This document shows, piece by piece, positions 8,164 to 16,544 of a DNA stretch of 37,894 nucleotides. The first letter of the stretch is position 1. Each line of letters begins with the position of its first letter. The notes below the pieces were generated by a model. It did no database searches and was not told the DNA's origin. It was given only the letters and a program-made list of their open reading frames with translations. The stretch comes from Bdellovibrionia bacterium (lineage in GTDB: Bacteria > Bdellovibrionota > Bdellovibrionia > Bdellovibrionales > UBA1609): assembly GCA_030432925.1 (NCBI GenBank), contig JAUILT010000021.1, positions 1-37,894 of the forward strand, read 5' to 3'. The translations under genes and the position numbers were made by a program.

Positions 8164-9174
8164 AAGTTCTGACTCACCAGACCTTTCCGAAGACTTCAAT
8201 TTGAAAAGAGGAGGTGATTTGGGCTGTGACACCTGGGGAGCATCATCCCGAGACTCCAGGTGGGGCACATAGATTTTTTTATTGGAGATTTTCTTTTGTA
8301 GGTCCCATCGATGCCTTAGAGCCGCTGTCAAACGACGTCTGGTAAAGGCCGAATAGACTTTTAACCTCAAAAAATACACTTTGCCCAGTTGCCACCCTAG
8401 ACGTGAGTACTTAAAAACAAGCACCATAAGGTCCTGCGCCCACCAGCGCAGTTGAATACTCAACTTATGAATTCTTTCAGAATGATAAATTCTTAATAAT
8501 TGCTGCTGAAGCCTTTGCAACGCCGACACCTGATATACTTTCTGCCATAAGGCTAACAACCACTCCTGTGAGTGCAAAACCCCAACCATGAAAAATGGAA
8601 CACTTTTTTTGTGATGCACCTGCAACCACTTGAGCTTATCCACAGTAAAGCCCATGCTTTGAATCTCTCCGATAGCATTATCTGCAAATAAATACCGATG
8701 AAAAGAAAAGCCAGACTCAATCACTCTGCGACGAAAACAAATATTCGTGTGTCCGTTCATCTCAAGAACTGTGGACTTCATAACACGTGCCGAGGCCTTC
8801 TTTGGCTCGTATATATGGTGCTCAATATTGTAACCCGCACAAACATCCACTCCCGGATGATCCAAAAGAAATCCATAGAGCTTTAGTAAGTCATTGGGGT
8901 TATCAAAAATAGTTTCTTCATCAAGAACATAAATAAAATCACCGCTGCATTGACGAATCGCAACATCCACCATGGCCGACATGTATTTTTTATCCTTAAT
9001 CATGACTGTACGAAGGTCATAGTTGACCTCCGGCAAGTTCTTAAAGGCATCTGCTCTGTTAGAAACAAGGACCACCTGTAAGGCCTGAGCAGGAAAGTCC
9101 TGCTGAGCAATATCCTGTAAAAGAGCCTCTCTCTTTTGTTGTGATTTTCCGATTGCAACGACCAACGAAACCAT
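8161..9174 (-). CDS. Family 2 glycosyltransferase (cytoplasmic)
   Basis: The 337-aa product begins with the GT-A Rossmann-like start MVSLVVAIGKSQQKREALLQDIAQQDFP, then LQVVLVSNR. The acidic metal-site region appears as DFIYVLDEETIFDNP, where the usual D-x-D is modified to D-E-E. CFRRRVIESGFSFHRYLFADNAIGE resembles the acceptor-side segment. The last ~130 residues are basic and helical with no clear transmembrane helix. Donor and acceptor cannot be predicted. It is divergent from the radical SAM-glycosyltransferase gene and probably shares its pathway. The ATG follows TATAAAT directly with no ribosome site, so the true start or mode of initiation is uncertain. Convergent with alaS. Confidence 0.75.
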   Translation of the reverse strand: MVSLVVAIGKSQQKREALLQDIAQQDFPAQALQVVLVSNRADAFKNLPEVNYDLRTVMIKDKKYMSAMVDVAIRQCSGDFIYVLDEETIFDNPNDLLKLYGFLLDHPGVDVCAGYNIEHHIYEPKKASARVMKSTVLEMNGHTNICFRRRVIESGFSFHRYLFADNAIGEIQSMGFTVDKLKWLQVHHKKSVPFFMVGVLHSQEWLLALWQKVYQVSALQRLQQQLLRIYHSERIHKLSIQLRWWAQDLMVLVFKYSRLGWQLGKVYFLRLKVYSAFTRRRLTAALRHRWDLQKKISNKKIYVPHLESRDDAPQVSQPKSPPLFKLKSSERSGESEL

Positions 9175-9201
9175 ATTTATACCAATCCGGTTTGAACTTT
9201 T
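9175..9201 (-). repeat. Dispersed intergenic element, copy 1
   Basis: On the minus strand this reads as the consensus TTCAAACCGGATCGGTATAA with an A-rich lead. Its TATAAAT abuts the ATG of the GT2 gene. It is inverted relative to copy 2, with a 17-base stretch (ATCCGGTTTGAACTTTT) identical between the two. Confidence 0.55.
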
Positions 9202-9292
9202 CCGTTTTTTGAAACTGATTTGCAGCCACCTCAGAGCCTATTTTTAAATAAACAGCCGTGAGATCTGTCTCCAACTCAATCCCAAAAATCCA

Positions 9293-9319
9293 AAAAGTTC
9301 AAACCGGATCGGCATAAAA
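9293..9319 (+). repeat. Dispersed intergenic element, copy 2
   Basis: Plus-strand copy: AAAAGTTCAAACCGGATCGG followed by CATAAAA. It lies about 40 bases upstream of the radical SAM-glycosyltransferase ATG and mirrors copy 1 across ~90 bp. If it were a promoter it would fire towards the fusion gene, but other copies do not sit in promoter positions. Confidence 0.55.
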
Positions 9320-9360
9320 ACTAAAAAACACTGTGGCTTGCGTCAAGCTCACAAAAACAC

Positions 9361-11058
9361 ATGGAGCTTTTTCATCAGAATCCATTTTCCAGGAGTAGAA
9401 AAACAAATTTGCAATTTTTGGGGTTTATAATACAGTCAATGAAGGTCCAGTGTCATCAGGGGGAACTGGTGGAAACAGAATTCGCTAACAAAAGATATTA
9501 TCAGCTTCAACTAAGACCCACCTGTAGCCTGAGGTGCTCTTATTGCCCGGGCTTAGGTCTAGTTTCTGAAAGTCCACGTGTTCACCATGACCTGATTCAA
9601 AGCTTAAAAAAAGCCCGCTCTGGAAACTATTCCGCAGCCCTGATTCCATGCAATGCGTTGGAGATGGAGGATCTTCAGATCATTGTAGAGACTATTCACA
9701 GTTTTTCTCTACTTCCCATAATTCAGATCAACTCCCGACAACTGCAAACCCAAAAACATCGTATTGAGCAGATCCTACAGTGGAAAGTGGGGGTGCAAAT
9801 TGTCTGGGGCAACAATGTTTCTATTCCTGACAGCGTTTTGAACCTTATTAATGATTTGGCCGAAGACTTTCACATCACTATTGTGGCGCACAAGCGCATA
9901 CATGCCCTGGAGACCTTTCGCTCTCTCCCCGATACCATCAAAAATAAAGCCTATTTTTATTTCCCACTGAATCAGGGAGGCTCTGAAGAGTTTTTTACTG
10001 CAGACGCCATTTATGAGTTCTTAAAAAGATTTCGAGTTCAGTTTCCCGGATATAAGGCCTTACCATCTCCTGGAATAGACCTTTTTGATCCTCAAAAGAA
10101 AAAATGGCAAGAGTTGGAGCCACAACTTCGACCCATTTATACATCTCCAGGTTGTGAAACTCCAGACACTTCACGAAAGTACTCAATTATTATACCCACA
10201 AAAAATGCAGAGCATTTTATTGAAGATACATTAAGAGTTCTCTCACAACAAACTATGGATAGCGACCAATACGAAGTGATTGTTGTTGACGAAGGCAGTA
10301 CTGATAAGACCATTACCCGATGTATTGACTTTGCTCGCAGTGGTGACCCAAACTTTCAACTGAAGGTTTTGAGACAACAGGCTTTTGAAGTTCCATCCAA
10401 TGACAGAGGTGAATACACCACAGCCGTTTCTCTCAACCTGGGTGTGAAAAACTCTCAAGGAGATCATTTACTATTTCTTAATGCCCGTTCACTTATGCCA
10501 AGAACTCTATTGCTAGACTTGATTCTTCACCATAAAAGCTGGGACTTAGTTCAGCCACGAAGACTCGTGCTTCCTGAGGATGTGGATTCTGTGATGTTAA
10601 AAGCCATGAACCCCAAAGAGCTTGAACCCCTCTCTGAGCCAGAAAATCTATTTTGGGAACAGTTCTACCAAAACTCTGAGAATTGGAATCAAATGATGGA
10701 TGGCTGGAAGTACATTTCTTCAAAAAACTTATCCATGAGAAGAGATGTTTTTGAATTTATCGGTTGGTATCGAAAAACATTTTTGCACCATGGGTTTGAA
10801 GATAGTGACCTCGGCTATCGAGCCCACAAAAAAGGCTTTCAATTTTTTCTCAGTCCTGAAGCCGTTTTTGAGGTCAGTACTACTAAAGAAGCCACTTCAT
10901 TTTTTCGAAAGAGGCTGGAGAGGCAGGCCCCTCTCTCTAATATGGCCAAGTCATTTTTTCAAAATAACCTTGATACTGATATCTATGACCGATATGCCGC
11001 AAAGCTCTCATCTTATAGCACCGGGCCAAGTTTTTCTCCAAAGAGAACAAGTACCTGA
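9361..11058 (+). CDS. Radical SAM domain fused to a family 2 glycosyltransferase
   Basis: The 565-aa product has two parts. Residues ~45-260 begin QLRPTCSLRCSYC, giving a C-x3-C-x2-C cluster (Cys 55, 59, 62) in the exact context of radical SAM enzymes, followed by alternating strand-helix sequence that fits a partial TIM barrel. Residues ~273-520 are a GT2 domain: KYSIIIPTKNAEHFIEDTL, VIVVDEGSTDKT, an LLFLNARS segment in the DxD position, and SKNLSMRRDVFEFIGW followed by GFEDSDLGYR, the galactosyltransferase C-terminal type with the catalytic ED. The protein may modify and glycosylate the same acceptor, but substrates are unknown. The ATG at 9361 has no ribosome site; ATG 9439, seven bases after a TATAAT, is an alternative that keeps both domains. 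Confidence 0.8.
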   Translation: MELFHQNPFSRSRKTNLQFLGFIIQSMKVQCHQGELVETEFANKRYYQLQLRPTCSLRCSYCPGLGLVSESPRVHHDLIQSLKKARSGNYSAALIPCNALEMEDLQIIVETIHSFSLLPIIQINSRQLQTQKHRIEQILQWKVGVQIVWGNNVSIPDSVLNLINDLAEDFHITIVAHKRIHALETFRSLPDTIKNKAYFYFPLNQGGSEEFFTADAIYEFLKRFRVQFPGYKALPSPGIDLFDPQKKKWQELEPQLRPIYTSPGCETPDTSRKYSIIIPTKNAEHFIEDTLRVLSQQTMDSDQYEVIVVDEGSTDKTITRCIDFARSGDPNFQLKVLRQQAFEVPSNDRGEYTTAVSLNLGVKNSQGDHLLFLNARSLMPRTLLLDLILHHKSWDLVQPRRLVLPEDVDSVMLKAMNPKELEPLSEPENLFWEQFYQNSENWNQMMDGWKYISSKNLSMRRDVFEFIGWYRKTFLHHGFEDSDLGYRAHKKGFQFFLSPEAVFEVSTTKEATSFFRKRLERQAPLSNMAKSFFQNNLDTDIYDRYAAKLSSYSTGPSFSPKRTST

Positions 11059-11183
11059 TGGATGGCTCTACACTCTTAGAGCCTCTTCAACTCTTTCGTT
11101 TGGACTTAAAAAAAGACCCTATCTCAACTCGATACACATCCCCAAAAAAGAGAGGTGTTGAACACTTGTACATTTGTAAATAA
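11058..11183 (+). CDS. Small 41-aa ORF coupled to the fusion gene
   Basis: This ORF is too short for the track. Its ATG overlaps the TGA of the upstream gene in the arrangement TGATG, a classic reinitiation context. The product MDGSTLLEPLQLFRLDLKKD continues to ...GVEHLYICK and is basic with no membrane segment. A 7-bp hairpin inside its 5' end could instead mark the end of the transcript. It may be a true coupled small protein, or the frameshifted tail of the glycosyltransferase. No family is recognised. Confidence 0.35.
   Translation: MDGSTLLEPLQLFRLDLKKDPISTRYTSPKKRGVEHLYICK
11064..11083 (+). terminator. Hairpin just after the fusion gene stop
   Basis: GGCTCTA-CACTCT-TAGAGCC is a perfect 7-bp stem six bases after the stop codon. 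It is followed by a pyrimidine-rich stretch rather than a clean T run, so termination is only possible. It lies inside the 41-aa ORF. Confidence 0.35.
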
Positions 11184-11340
11184 AAAAAATCGTATTTGCT
11201 TAAAAAATGTCTCAGACCAACCTTAAATACCCTTCACGCTCACAATGTTGGCACCAATATTGATGTACACACACTTATGCCAATCCAATTTAGTTTTTTA
11301 AAAATTGACACCACAAGACAACAAGCCAGAGGGGTGAAAT

Positions 11341-11946
11341 ATGTGCATGATGACTTCAATAAAGACATTGCTTTTCATTGTATCAGTCAGTTTAGGGTCT
11401 CCCTTTTTATGGGCAAAGGATCTCGTATCCCATACAATCACCGACCCATCATATAGCCTCTCTCAGGTAGAGGATTCCATATCAGAAATACAAGTGAATC
11501 TGATATCTATGGATATCTATAGGAATAGATATGTCATCCACTACGAGGACTATTGTGAAGGCAAAGAGGCTCTCAATTATCAGTGTAATAATCAGGGTCA
11601 GCCAGTCATTACTCTTTCACCAACGGATGTTTATACGTGCACACGTCAAAAGCCTTCCATAAGCTCTTTTGAAGTCACTAAAAAATCTTTAAAAGAGTCC
11701 CTTCCTGAACCCTGTAAGATATCTCAAAAGGTTACTATTCAAGAAATTAAAAAAAGGCCCTCTAAAAAAAGAAACAACACCTCTGATAATTTTAGATATG
11801 GGCCCACAATTACAGGCGTTCCAGGGAAGACAGTCGATCTTGAATTCCCAACAAGAAATTTTATTCAGTCTGAGCACAGAAGACGGCAAATAAATGGCAG
11901 AGGAAACCAGCAGTCAACAGCAGAGCAACGAGGACAGCTGCGCTGA
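11341..11946 (+). CDS. Secreted protein of unknown function
   Basis: The 201-aa product begins MCMMTSIKTLLFIVSVSLGSPFLWAKD, a Sec signal peptide with likely cleavage after Ala in LWA. The mature part has four or five cysteines, among them DYCEGKE, YQCNNQG, YTCTRQK and PCKISQK, which could form disulfides in the periplasm. It ends in a basic, low-complexity tail with KKRPSKKRNN and RRRQINGRGNQQ. GAGGGGTG lies six bases before the ATG. I recognise no family. It stands alone between the fusion gene and the convergent agmatinase gene. The basic tail may bind nucleic acid or an anionic polymer (inference). Confidence 0.65.
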   Translation: MCMMTSIKTLLFIVSVSLGSPFLWAKDLVSHTITDPSYSLSQVEDSISEIQVNLISMDIYRNRYVIHYEDYCEGKEALNYQCNNQGQPVITLSPTDVYTCTRQKPSISSFEVTKKSLKESLPEPCKISQKVTIQEIKKRPSKKRNNTSDNFRYGPTITGVPGKTVDLEFPTRNFIQSEHRRRQINGRGNQQSTAEQRGQLR

Positions 11947-11947
11947 G

Positions 11948-11972
11948 AAAATTCAAACCAGATCAGTATAAT
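11948..11972 (+). repeat. Dispersed intergenic element, copy 3
   Basis: AAAATTCAAACCAGATCAGT followed by ATAAT. It almost exactly fills the 27-base gap between two convergent stop codons, so it cannot be an ordinary promoter for either gene. Confidence 0.5.
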
Positions 11973-11973
11973 C

Positions 11974-12909
11974 TCACTGCCCCTCACTCATAAGGCAGAG
12001 CAGCTCAAAGAGCGTATCCACAGCAGCCAACGCCGTAATGTCACTGCTATCATAGGGGGGTGACACTTCTACAATATCTGCCGCCAATAGAGTTTTTATT
12101 TTTAACCCACGAAGGATTCTTTGGGTTTCGTAGGTGGTCAGCCCTCCGACAACGGGAGTTCCTGTTCCTGGGGCAAAGGCGGGATCTAAACAATCAATAT
12201 CAAAACTAATATAAGTCACTCCACTTTCAAAAAGAGGAAGTTCAGAAACAAATTTTTCCAATCCTTTGCAGCGAATATCGTCTACTGTCATCACTTGAAT
12301 CCCATGCTGTCGGACAAAGTCCAGATCTTCCCCCCCAGTTAAAGGGCCACGAATTCCTAACTGCAAAGTGTTTTTTGGGTGAATCAGCCCCTCATTAACA
12401 GCATGTCGAACGAAGGCCCCATGATGGTATTCACATCCCCAGGCAGCGGGATAGGTATCTATATGGGCATCAAAATGGATCAAATTTAAAGGTTCACCCA
12501 CCTTTTTACGAGCGGCCCTCAAAAGAGGCAGTGTTGTGGAGTGGTCTCCACCAATAGCCACAAAGCGCTTGCCACGAATCAGCACGTCAGAAAAGAAGGA
12601 CTCAATTTTTTCATAGGTTTGACTTTGATCAATAGGAACTGTTGGACAATCACCTATGTCAGCCACTTTCATTTTTTCCAAAACATTATAGGCACGACTC
12701 CAGTGAAACCCCCGTCCCAACGAAGACGCTTCACGAATCTTCGAGGGAGCAAATCGGGCTCCGGGTCGATAGGAAACAGCTCCATCATAAGGAACACCAG
12801 CAATTCCTACCTCGTAGTCGGCATCTTTTGTCACGTGAGGCATACGAAAAAAAGTCTTAATCGCAGAAAATCTTGGGAACTCCCTTCCACTTATTTGCTT
12901 GTAATCCAT
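11974..12909 (-). CDS. speB: Agmatinase/ureohydrolase family enzyme
   Basis: Ureohydrolases use a two-manganese centre to release urea from guanidino compounds such as agmatine, giving putrescine. The 311-aa product shows all the metal-binding motifs: GGDHSTTLPLL, FDAHIDTYPA and FDIDCLDPAFAPGTGTPVVGG, plus the agmatinase-like N-terminus GVPYDGAVSYRPGARFAPSKIREAS. Agmatine is the best guess, but guanidinobutyrate or a related guanidine is possible. I start at MDYKQISG because AGGGAGAG lies upstream; the track start is 12 codons earlier, inside the preceding gene. It follows an exported protein gene with a 2-bp gap, so the two are surely cotranscribed. Confidence 0.85.
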   Translation of the reverse strand: MDYKQISGREFPRFSAIKTFFRMPHVTKDADYEVGIAGVPYDGAVSYRPGARFAPSKIREASSLGRGFHWSRAYNVLEKMKVADIGDCPTVPIDQSQTYEKIESFFSDVLIRGKRFVAIGGDHSTTLPLLRAARKKVGEPLNLIHFDAHIDTYPAAWGCEYHHGAFVRHAVNEGLIHPKNTLQLGIRGPLTGGEDLDFVRQHGIQVMTVDDIRCKGLEKFVSELPLFESGVTYISFDIDCLDPAFAPGTGTPVVGGLTTYETQRILRGLKIKTLLAADIVEVSPPYDSSDITALAAVDTLFELLCLMSEGQ

Positions 12910-12911
12910 AT

Positions 12912-13412
12912 TCAAAACTCTCCCTTTAGGTGACCGACAGTCCAATGAATTTTTTTTCCGCGAACGTTTAAAGTGTGTTTTTCCATCTTATCCATAAGTT
13001 CTGTTTTTTTCTCTTCTAAAAAAGAGCGCCGTTTTTGAATCACCTGATTCAAACGCAGCTCTGTCTTTGTACCTACCAACTCTACAATCACCCATCGCAA
13101 AGTCTGAAGACTCACTCCTTCGTCAGGAGGCATCCAGATTTTCAATTCATAAAATTTTCGATGAGCACGCTCTATGAGCCTCAATGAGGCCCACTCTGTT
13201 CCCTTTTCTTCTAAGGGAACTTTAACAACCTCTTTCCAAACACCATCATTTATACTTAAGTTGCCTCTTAAAAACTGATAGCTACCGCCATCTTTTTGCA
13301 AAAGACAGTTCTTTTGCCTAAGCTGCTCTTTTGTACAAGAAACATCTCTGGCATAAGCTCCCCCTCCGCTCATTAAAAACAAAAAAATCGCTACTCCCAC
13401 TCCACTTTGCAT
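12912..13412 (-). CDS. Exported protein of unknown function upstream of the agmatinase gene
   Basis: The 166-aa product starts MQSGVGVAIFLFLMSGGGAYARD, a signal peptide with likely cleavage at AYA-RD. The mature part has two close cysteines (SCTKEQLRQKNC), a beta-rich middle (RFWxx-like strands around KFYELKIWMPPDEG), and a charged C-terminal helix with RRSFLEEKKTELMDKMEKH. I recognise no family. The stop is two bases before the agmatinase start, so it is the first gene of that pair; it is 55 bp from divergent mutY. A link between an exported protein and polyamine metabolism is suggested only by position. Confidence 0.65.
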   Translation of the reverse strand: MQSGVGVAIFLFLMSGGGAYARDVSCTKEQLRQKNCLLQKDGGSYQFLRGNLSINDGVWKEVVKVPLEEKGTEWASLRLIERAHRKFYELKIWMPPDEGVSLQTLRWVIVELVGTKTELRLNQVIQKRRSFLEEKKTELMDKMEKHTLNVRGKKIHWTVGHLKGEF

Positions 13413-13467
13413 GACGTCAACCTTATCTCATCTTGATTCTTCACTCAATCACCGATAGATAACATTG

Positions 13468-14454
13468 ATGATTCTTAAAGCCACAGTTGGTCATTTAACC
13501 CATTGGTACAGGGATAATAAAAGAGACCTCCCTTGGAGGGAGGGTAAGAATCCTTATCAAATATGGATTTCTGAAACCATGCTGCAACAGACCACCTCTC
13601 GAGCCGTCATCCCATTTTATCAGCGGTTTCTCAAATCCTTTCCAACGATTCAGGATTTAGCTCAAGCCAGTGAAGGACAGGTTTTAGAAAATTGGGCGGG
13701 ACTCGGCTACTACTCCAGAGCCAGAAACCTCCACAAGGCCGCCCAAATAATTACAGAACAAGGTCACTTTCCGAAAGATGTGAAAGAGTTATTAGAACTT
13801 CCAGGGGTTGGCCCCTATACGGCGAGAGCCATCGCCAGCATTGCCTTTGAAAAGCCCGTCGGTGTTGTTGATGGTAATACTATTCGTGTGCTGTCTCGCT
13901 TTTACGGCTGGAATGGAGAGTGGTGGAAAACCTCCGGTCGACAATGGGTTCAAGAAACCATGGATGAATGGGTCTCTTGGGGAAAGTCCTCTGAGGTCAA
14001 CCAGGCTGTCATGGAGCTAGGAGCTTCTCACTGCTCCCCAAGCAACCCCAGTTGCCTACTGTGCCCTATTAAAAAAAACTGCCAGGCAAAAAATAAAAAC
14101 CTAAATAAAGACTCTTATCCTAAAAAGAAACCCAAGCGCAGCTTTGAAATCTGGATATGGCAACCTGAAGTTTGTCAACATCAAGGTCAAATAGCACTCA
14201 TGAAAAATGCCACTCTTCCCTTTCTTAAGGGCCAATGGATTCTTCCTGGAACCGGAACTCTAAAAAAGCAAAAACCAAAAAGCTATGACTACACTCACAG
14301 TATCACTCACCATAAAATTTATGTGCAGGTCAAAAAAAATCAAAACTTGAGAGCTCAAAAGGGACTCAAGTGGGTGCCCATCAAGGAGGTTCCTCGTTGG
14401 TGCCCAGTTTCACTCGTTCAGAAGGCTCTTAGACAGGGGGGACTGTCGTGCTAA
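13468..14454 (+). CDS. mutY: Adenine DNA glycosylase MutY
   Basis: MutY removes adenine mispaired with 8-oxoguanine. The 328-aa product has the family pattern: DLPWREGKNPYQIWISETMLQQTTSRAV with the catalytic Glu in SET, the helix-hairpin-helix LPGVGPYTARAIASIAF, catalytic Asp in VVDGNTIRVL, and the iron-sulfur ligands in C-x6-C-x2-C-x5-C (CSPSNPSCLLCPIKKNC). The C-terminal ~100 residues form a short NUDIX-like 8-oxoG recognition domain, seen as LPFLKGQWILPGTG. I choose ATG 13468 over TTG 13465; neither has a clear ribosome site. The stop overlaps the next start by seven bases, so mutY and the TolB-like gene are coupled. Confidence 0.93.
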   Translation: MILKATVGHLTHWYRDNKRDLPWREGKNPYQIWISETMLQQTTSRAVIPFYQRFLKSFPTIQDLAQASEGQVLENWAGLGYYSRARNLHKAAQIITEQGHFPKDVKELLELPGVGPYTARAIASIAFEKPVGVVDGNTIRVLSRFYGWNGEWWKTSGRQWVQETMDEWVSWGKSSEVNQAVMELGASHCSPSNPSCLLCPIKKNCQAKNKNLNKDSYPKKKPKRSFEIWIWQPEVCQHQGQIALMKNATLPFLKGQWILPGTGTLKKQKPKSYDYTHSITHHKIYVQVKKNQNLRAQKGLKWVPIKEVPRWCPVSLVQKALRQGGLSC

Positions 14455-15500
14455 AAATAGAAGCGGTCTCAAAACTATCACTACTACTCATCTTGGGGCT
14501 GGCTGGTTGCTCTGGAAAAAACACCAAAAATACTCTAGATGCGAGCGACTTAAAAGCTCCTCCCGGAGTCACGCTCCCACTCATCACTCAACTCACTGGA
14601 GCAGGCATTAATTACCAACCGGCCTGGTCTCCAGACGGCTTGCACATTGTTTACATCAGCTCGGATCGCCCCAATCATGACAACCCACAGGTTTACACAA
14701 TGAAACTGGCTGACAGATCAGAAAAACGCATCACCTGGCAACACGGAAAAGCGGCACATCCCCTATTCTCTCCCAATGGACGAAGGGTGATTTACGCCAG
14801 TACAACCGACGAAGCCAAGGAGGACACCAACTTTATTAAAGACTCTCTAAAGAGAATTGCTGGAAAGGGAGAAAAAAAAGTTGAGACCGAATCTTTCTGG
14901 CAGAACCAACCTTTTGAAATTTATTCTAGTCTGATCAATGGATCTCGGATCGAACGCCTTACAAAAAGTCAAAGATATGACTCGGAAGTAAGCATTGAAG
15001 CGAAAGATAAACGCATGGTGTACGTCTCTTCACGAGATGGGTTCCTGAACCTGCATCTCTCATCGACAACGGGAACCTACATAAAGGCATTGACTCAGTC
15101 TAAAAATGTTAAATCAGGGCCCACCTACTCTCCCAATGGGCTATTTATTGCTTGGGTCGAGTATGCAGAGGGAATGACCAGCAGTGATATATTTATTGGT
15201 GACAGCCTATTAAAAGAAAAAAAAGCCATTACTGACAGCAAGGCCATTCACTTTCAACCCTCATGGAGTCCCGATGGCAAGACTCTCATCTTTTCATCCA
15301 ATCGGGACAACGCAAATAATTATGAGCTGTATGCTATTGCTTCCAACGGAAGATGTCTACAGAGGCTGACATGGCATTCAAGCAATGATACCGAACCCGC
15401 CTTCTCGCCCGACGGAAAATCTTATGTCTTTACCAGTGATCGCTCTGGGGAAAAACAAATCTATAGATCAGACTTTGTCCCAACAAAAACCTGTCCATAG
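14448..15500 (+). CDS. TolB-like beta-propeller lipoprotein
   Basis: The 350-aa product is a lipoprotein: LSLLLILGLAGC ends in a lipobox with the acylated Cys near residue 21. The rest is built from PD40/TolB-type beta-propeller repeats, seen as QPAWSPDGLHIVYISSDR, HPLFSPNGRRVIYAST, GPTYSPNGLFIAWVEY, QPSWSPDGKTLIFSSNRDN and EPAFSPDGKSYVFTSDRSG. It differs from TolB in lacking the N-terminal TolB domain and in being lipid-anchored, so it is not the Tol-Pal TolB. The GTG start has GGGGGG six bases upstream and overlaps mutY. It probably sits in the periplasm as a binding scaffold; the partner is unknown. Confidence 0.8.
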   Translation: MLKIEAVSKLSLLLILGLAGCSGKNTKNTLDASDLKAPPGVTLPLITQLTGAGINYQPAWSPDGLHIVYISSDRPNHDNPQVYTMKLADRSEKRITWQHGKAAHPLFSPNGRRVIYASTTDEAKEDTNFIKDSLKRIAGKGEKKVETESFWQNQPFEIYSSLINGSRIERLTKSQRYDSEVSIEAKDKRMVYVSSRDGFLNLHLSSTTGTYIKALTQSKNVKSGPTYSPNGLFIAWVEYAEGMTSSDIFIGDSLLKEKKAITDSKAIHFQPSWSPDGKTLIFSSNRDNANNYELYAIASNGRCLQRLTWHSSNDTEPAFSPDGKSYVFTSDRSGEKQIYRSDFVPTKTCP

Positions 15501-16544
15501 CTATTGCCAGTTCAAATCATCACGATAGTACCGGTTGTGTTGACCAGGCACAACAATTCGCTCAGGAAGCGCACGGTGATCTAAGACCTCTCCCGATAAC
15601 AGATATCCTTGGACAAAAATATTTCCGTTGCTGTGAACCTTCACCACAGCAAACCCTGTTTTTGACCGCCCTGTCTGCCCTGACAGATAACGGGCTCCAG
15701 AACCCATACAGGGCATAGACAAAATTCTTAAAACCCTGTCTTGCCGCCCTTCTCGACGGTGAATCACTTTGCCTGGAAAGAACGCATGGGAGTGACCAAA
15801 TATGGCGAGGTCGACACCTTCATCTAAAAAAAGCTTTTCCAATCCATTTGGATTTTCCTCCCATTGCTCTTTATTAAGAACCTCGTAGTATTTACCACGG
15901 CCATTATGGGAGTGTTTTCCTTTATTTAGCAACGGATACAGAGGGACATGTCCATAAACAATTCTTGCTGTGGCCCGCTGAGCCTGTGGACTTTGCAATT
16001 GCTGACGAATCCAGTCTCTTTGAAGATCTCCATGGTGAATACGAAAGGGCGTCACGCTGTCCATGCTAATAAAAAAAACATTGTTGACTACGTAAGAGTA
16101 ATAAAATGGATAAAACCTTTGGTCTATCAACTGCACTCGCGGCGCCTTTTGGTTCCAAAAACTCTGATAAAGATCTCGTTCCCGCTGCATCACTGCATAT
16201 CCAGAGGCATCGTGGTTACCGGGACTCGGAGCAAACTCCACACCTGCCGTGAAAAATCTCTGCAGAATATTTCTTTCAAAAGAGTCCCACATAGCTTCTA
16301 GCCGACTCAGTGGATATTTATGACTGATGTCTTCCCCGGCCACGTAGTCACCAGTACCAATCACCAGGTCAGGTTTTTTTTCTAAAACCCGATCCATGCC
16401 CCTCAAAACAGACTCTCTATAGTCCGTGCTCCCTAAACGGCCATTGAGATCAGAGATCACCACCAGCTTCAGGCTGTCTCCAAAAGCACTACAATGCAGC
16501 GCAGCAAATATGAGGCATTTCCAAAAAAAGGGATAGAACTTCAT
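15501..16544 (-). CDS. Exported calcineurin-like metallophosphoesterase
   Basis: The 347-aa product has a signal peptide (MKFYPFFWKCLIFAALHCSAFGD) and a calcineurin-type catalytic domain. The metal-binding blocks are visible in order: VVISDLNG, IGTGDYV, SPGNHDASGYAV, YGHVPLYP and FGHSHAFFPG. The first block usually reads D-x-H; here it is D-L-N, so one metal ligand changes from His to Asn. It probably acts on a phosphoester in the periplasm or outside the cell. Its stop directly abuts that of the TolB-like gene, with no gap and no terminator. Its start is 188 bp from the divergent kinase-like gene, so it may share a regulatory region with that cassette. Confidence 0.85.
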   Translation of the reverse strand: MKFYPFFWKCLIFAALHCSAFGDSLKLVVISDLNGRLGSTDYRESVLRGMDRVLEKKPDLVIGTGDYVAGEDISHKYPLSRLEAMWDSFERNILQRFFTAGVEFAPSPGNHDASGYAVMQRERDLYQSFWNQKAPRVQLIDQRFYPFYYSYVVNNVFFISMDSVTPFRIHHGDLQRDWIRQQLQSPQAQRATARIVYGHVPLYPLLNKGKHSHNGRGKYYEVLNKEQWEENPNGLEKLFLDEGVDLAIFGHSHAFFPGKVIHRREGRQDRVLRILSMPCMGSGARYLSGQTGRSKTGFAVVKVHSNGNIFVQGYLLSGEVLDHRALPERIVVPGQHNRYYRDDLNWQ

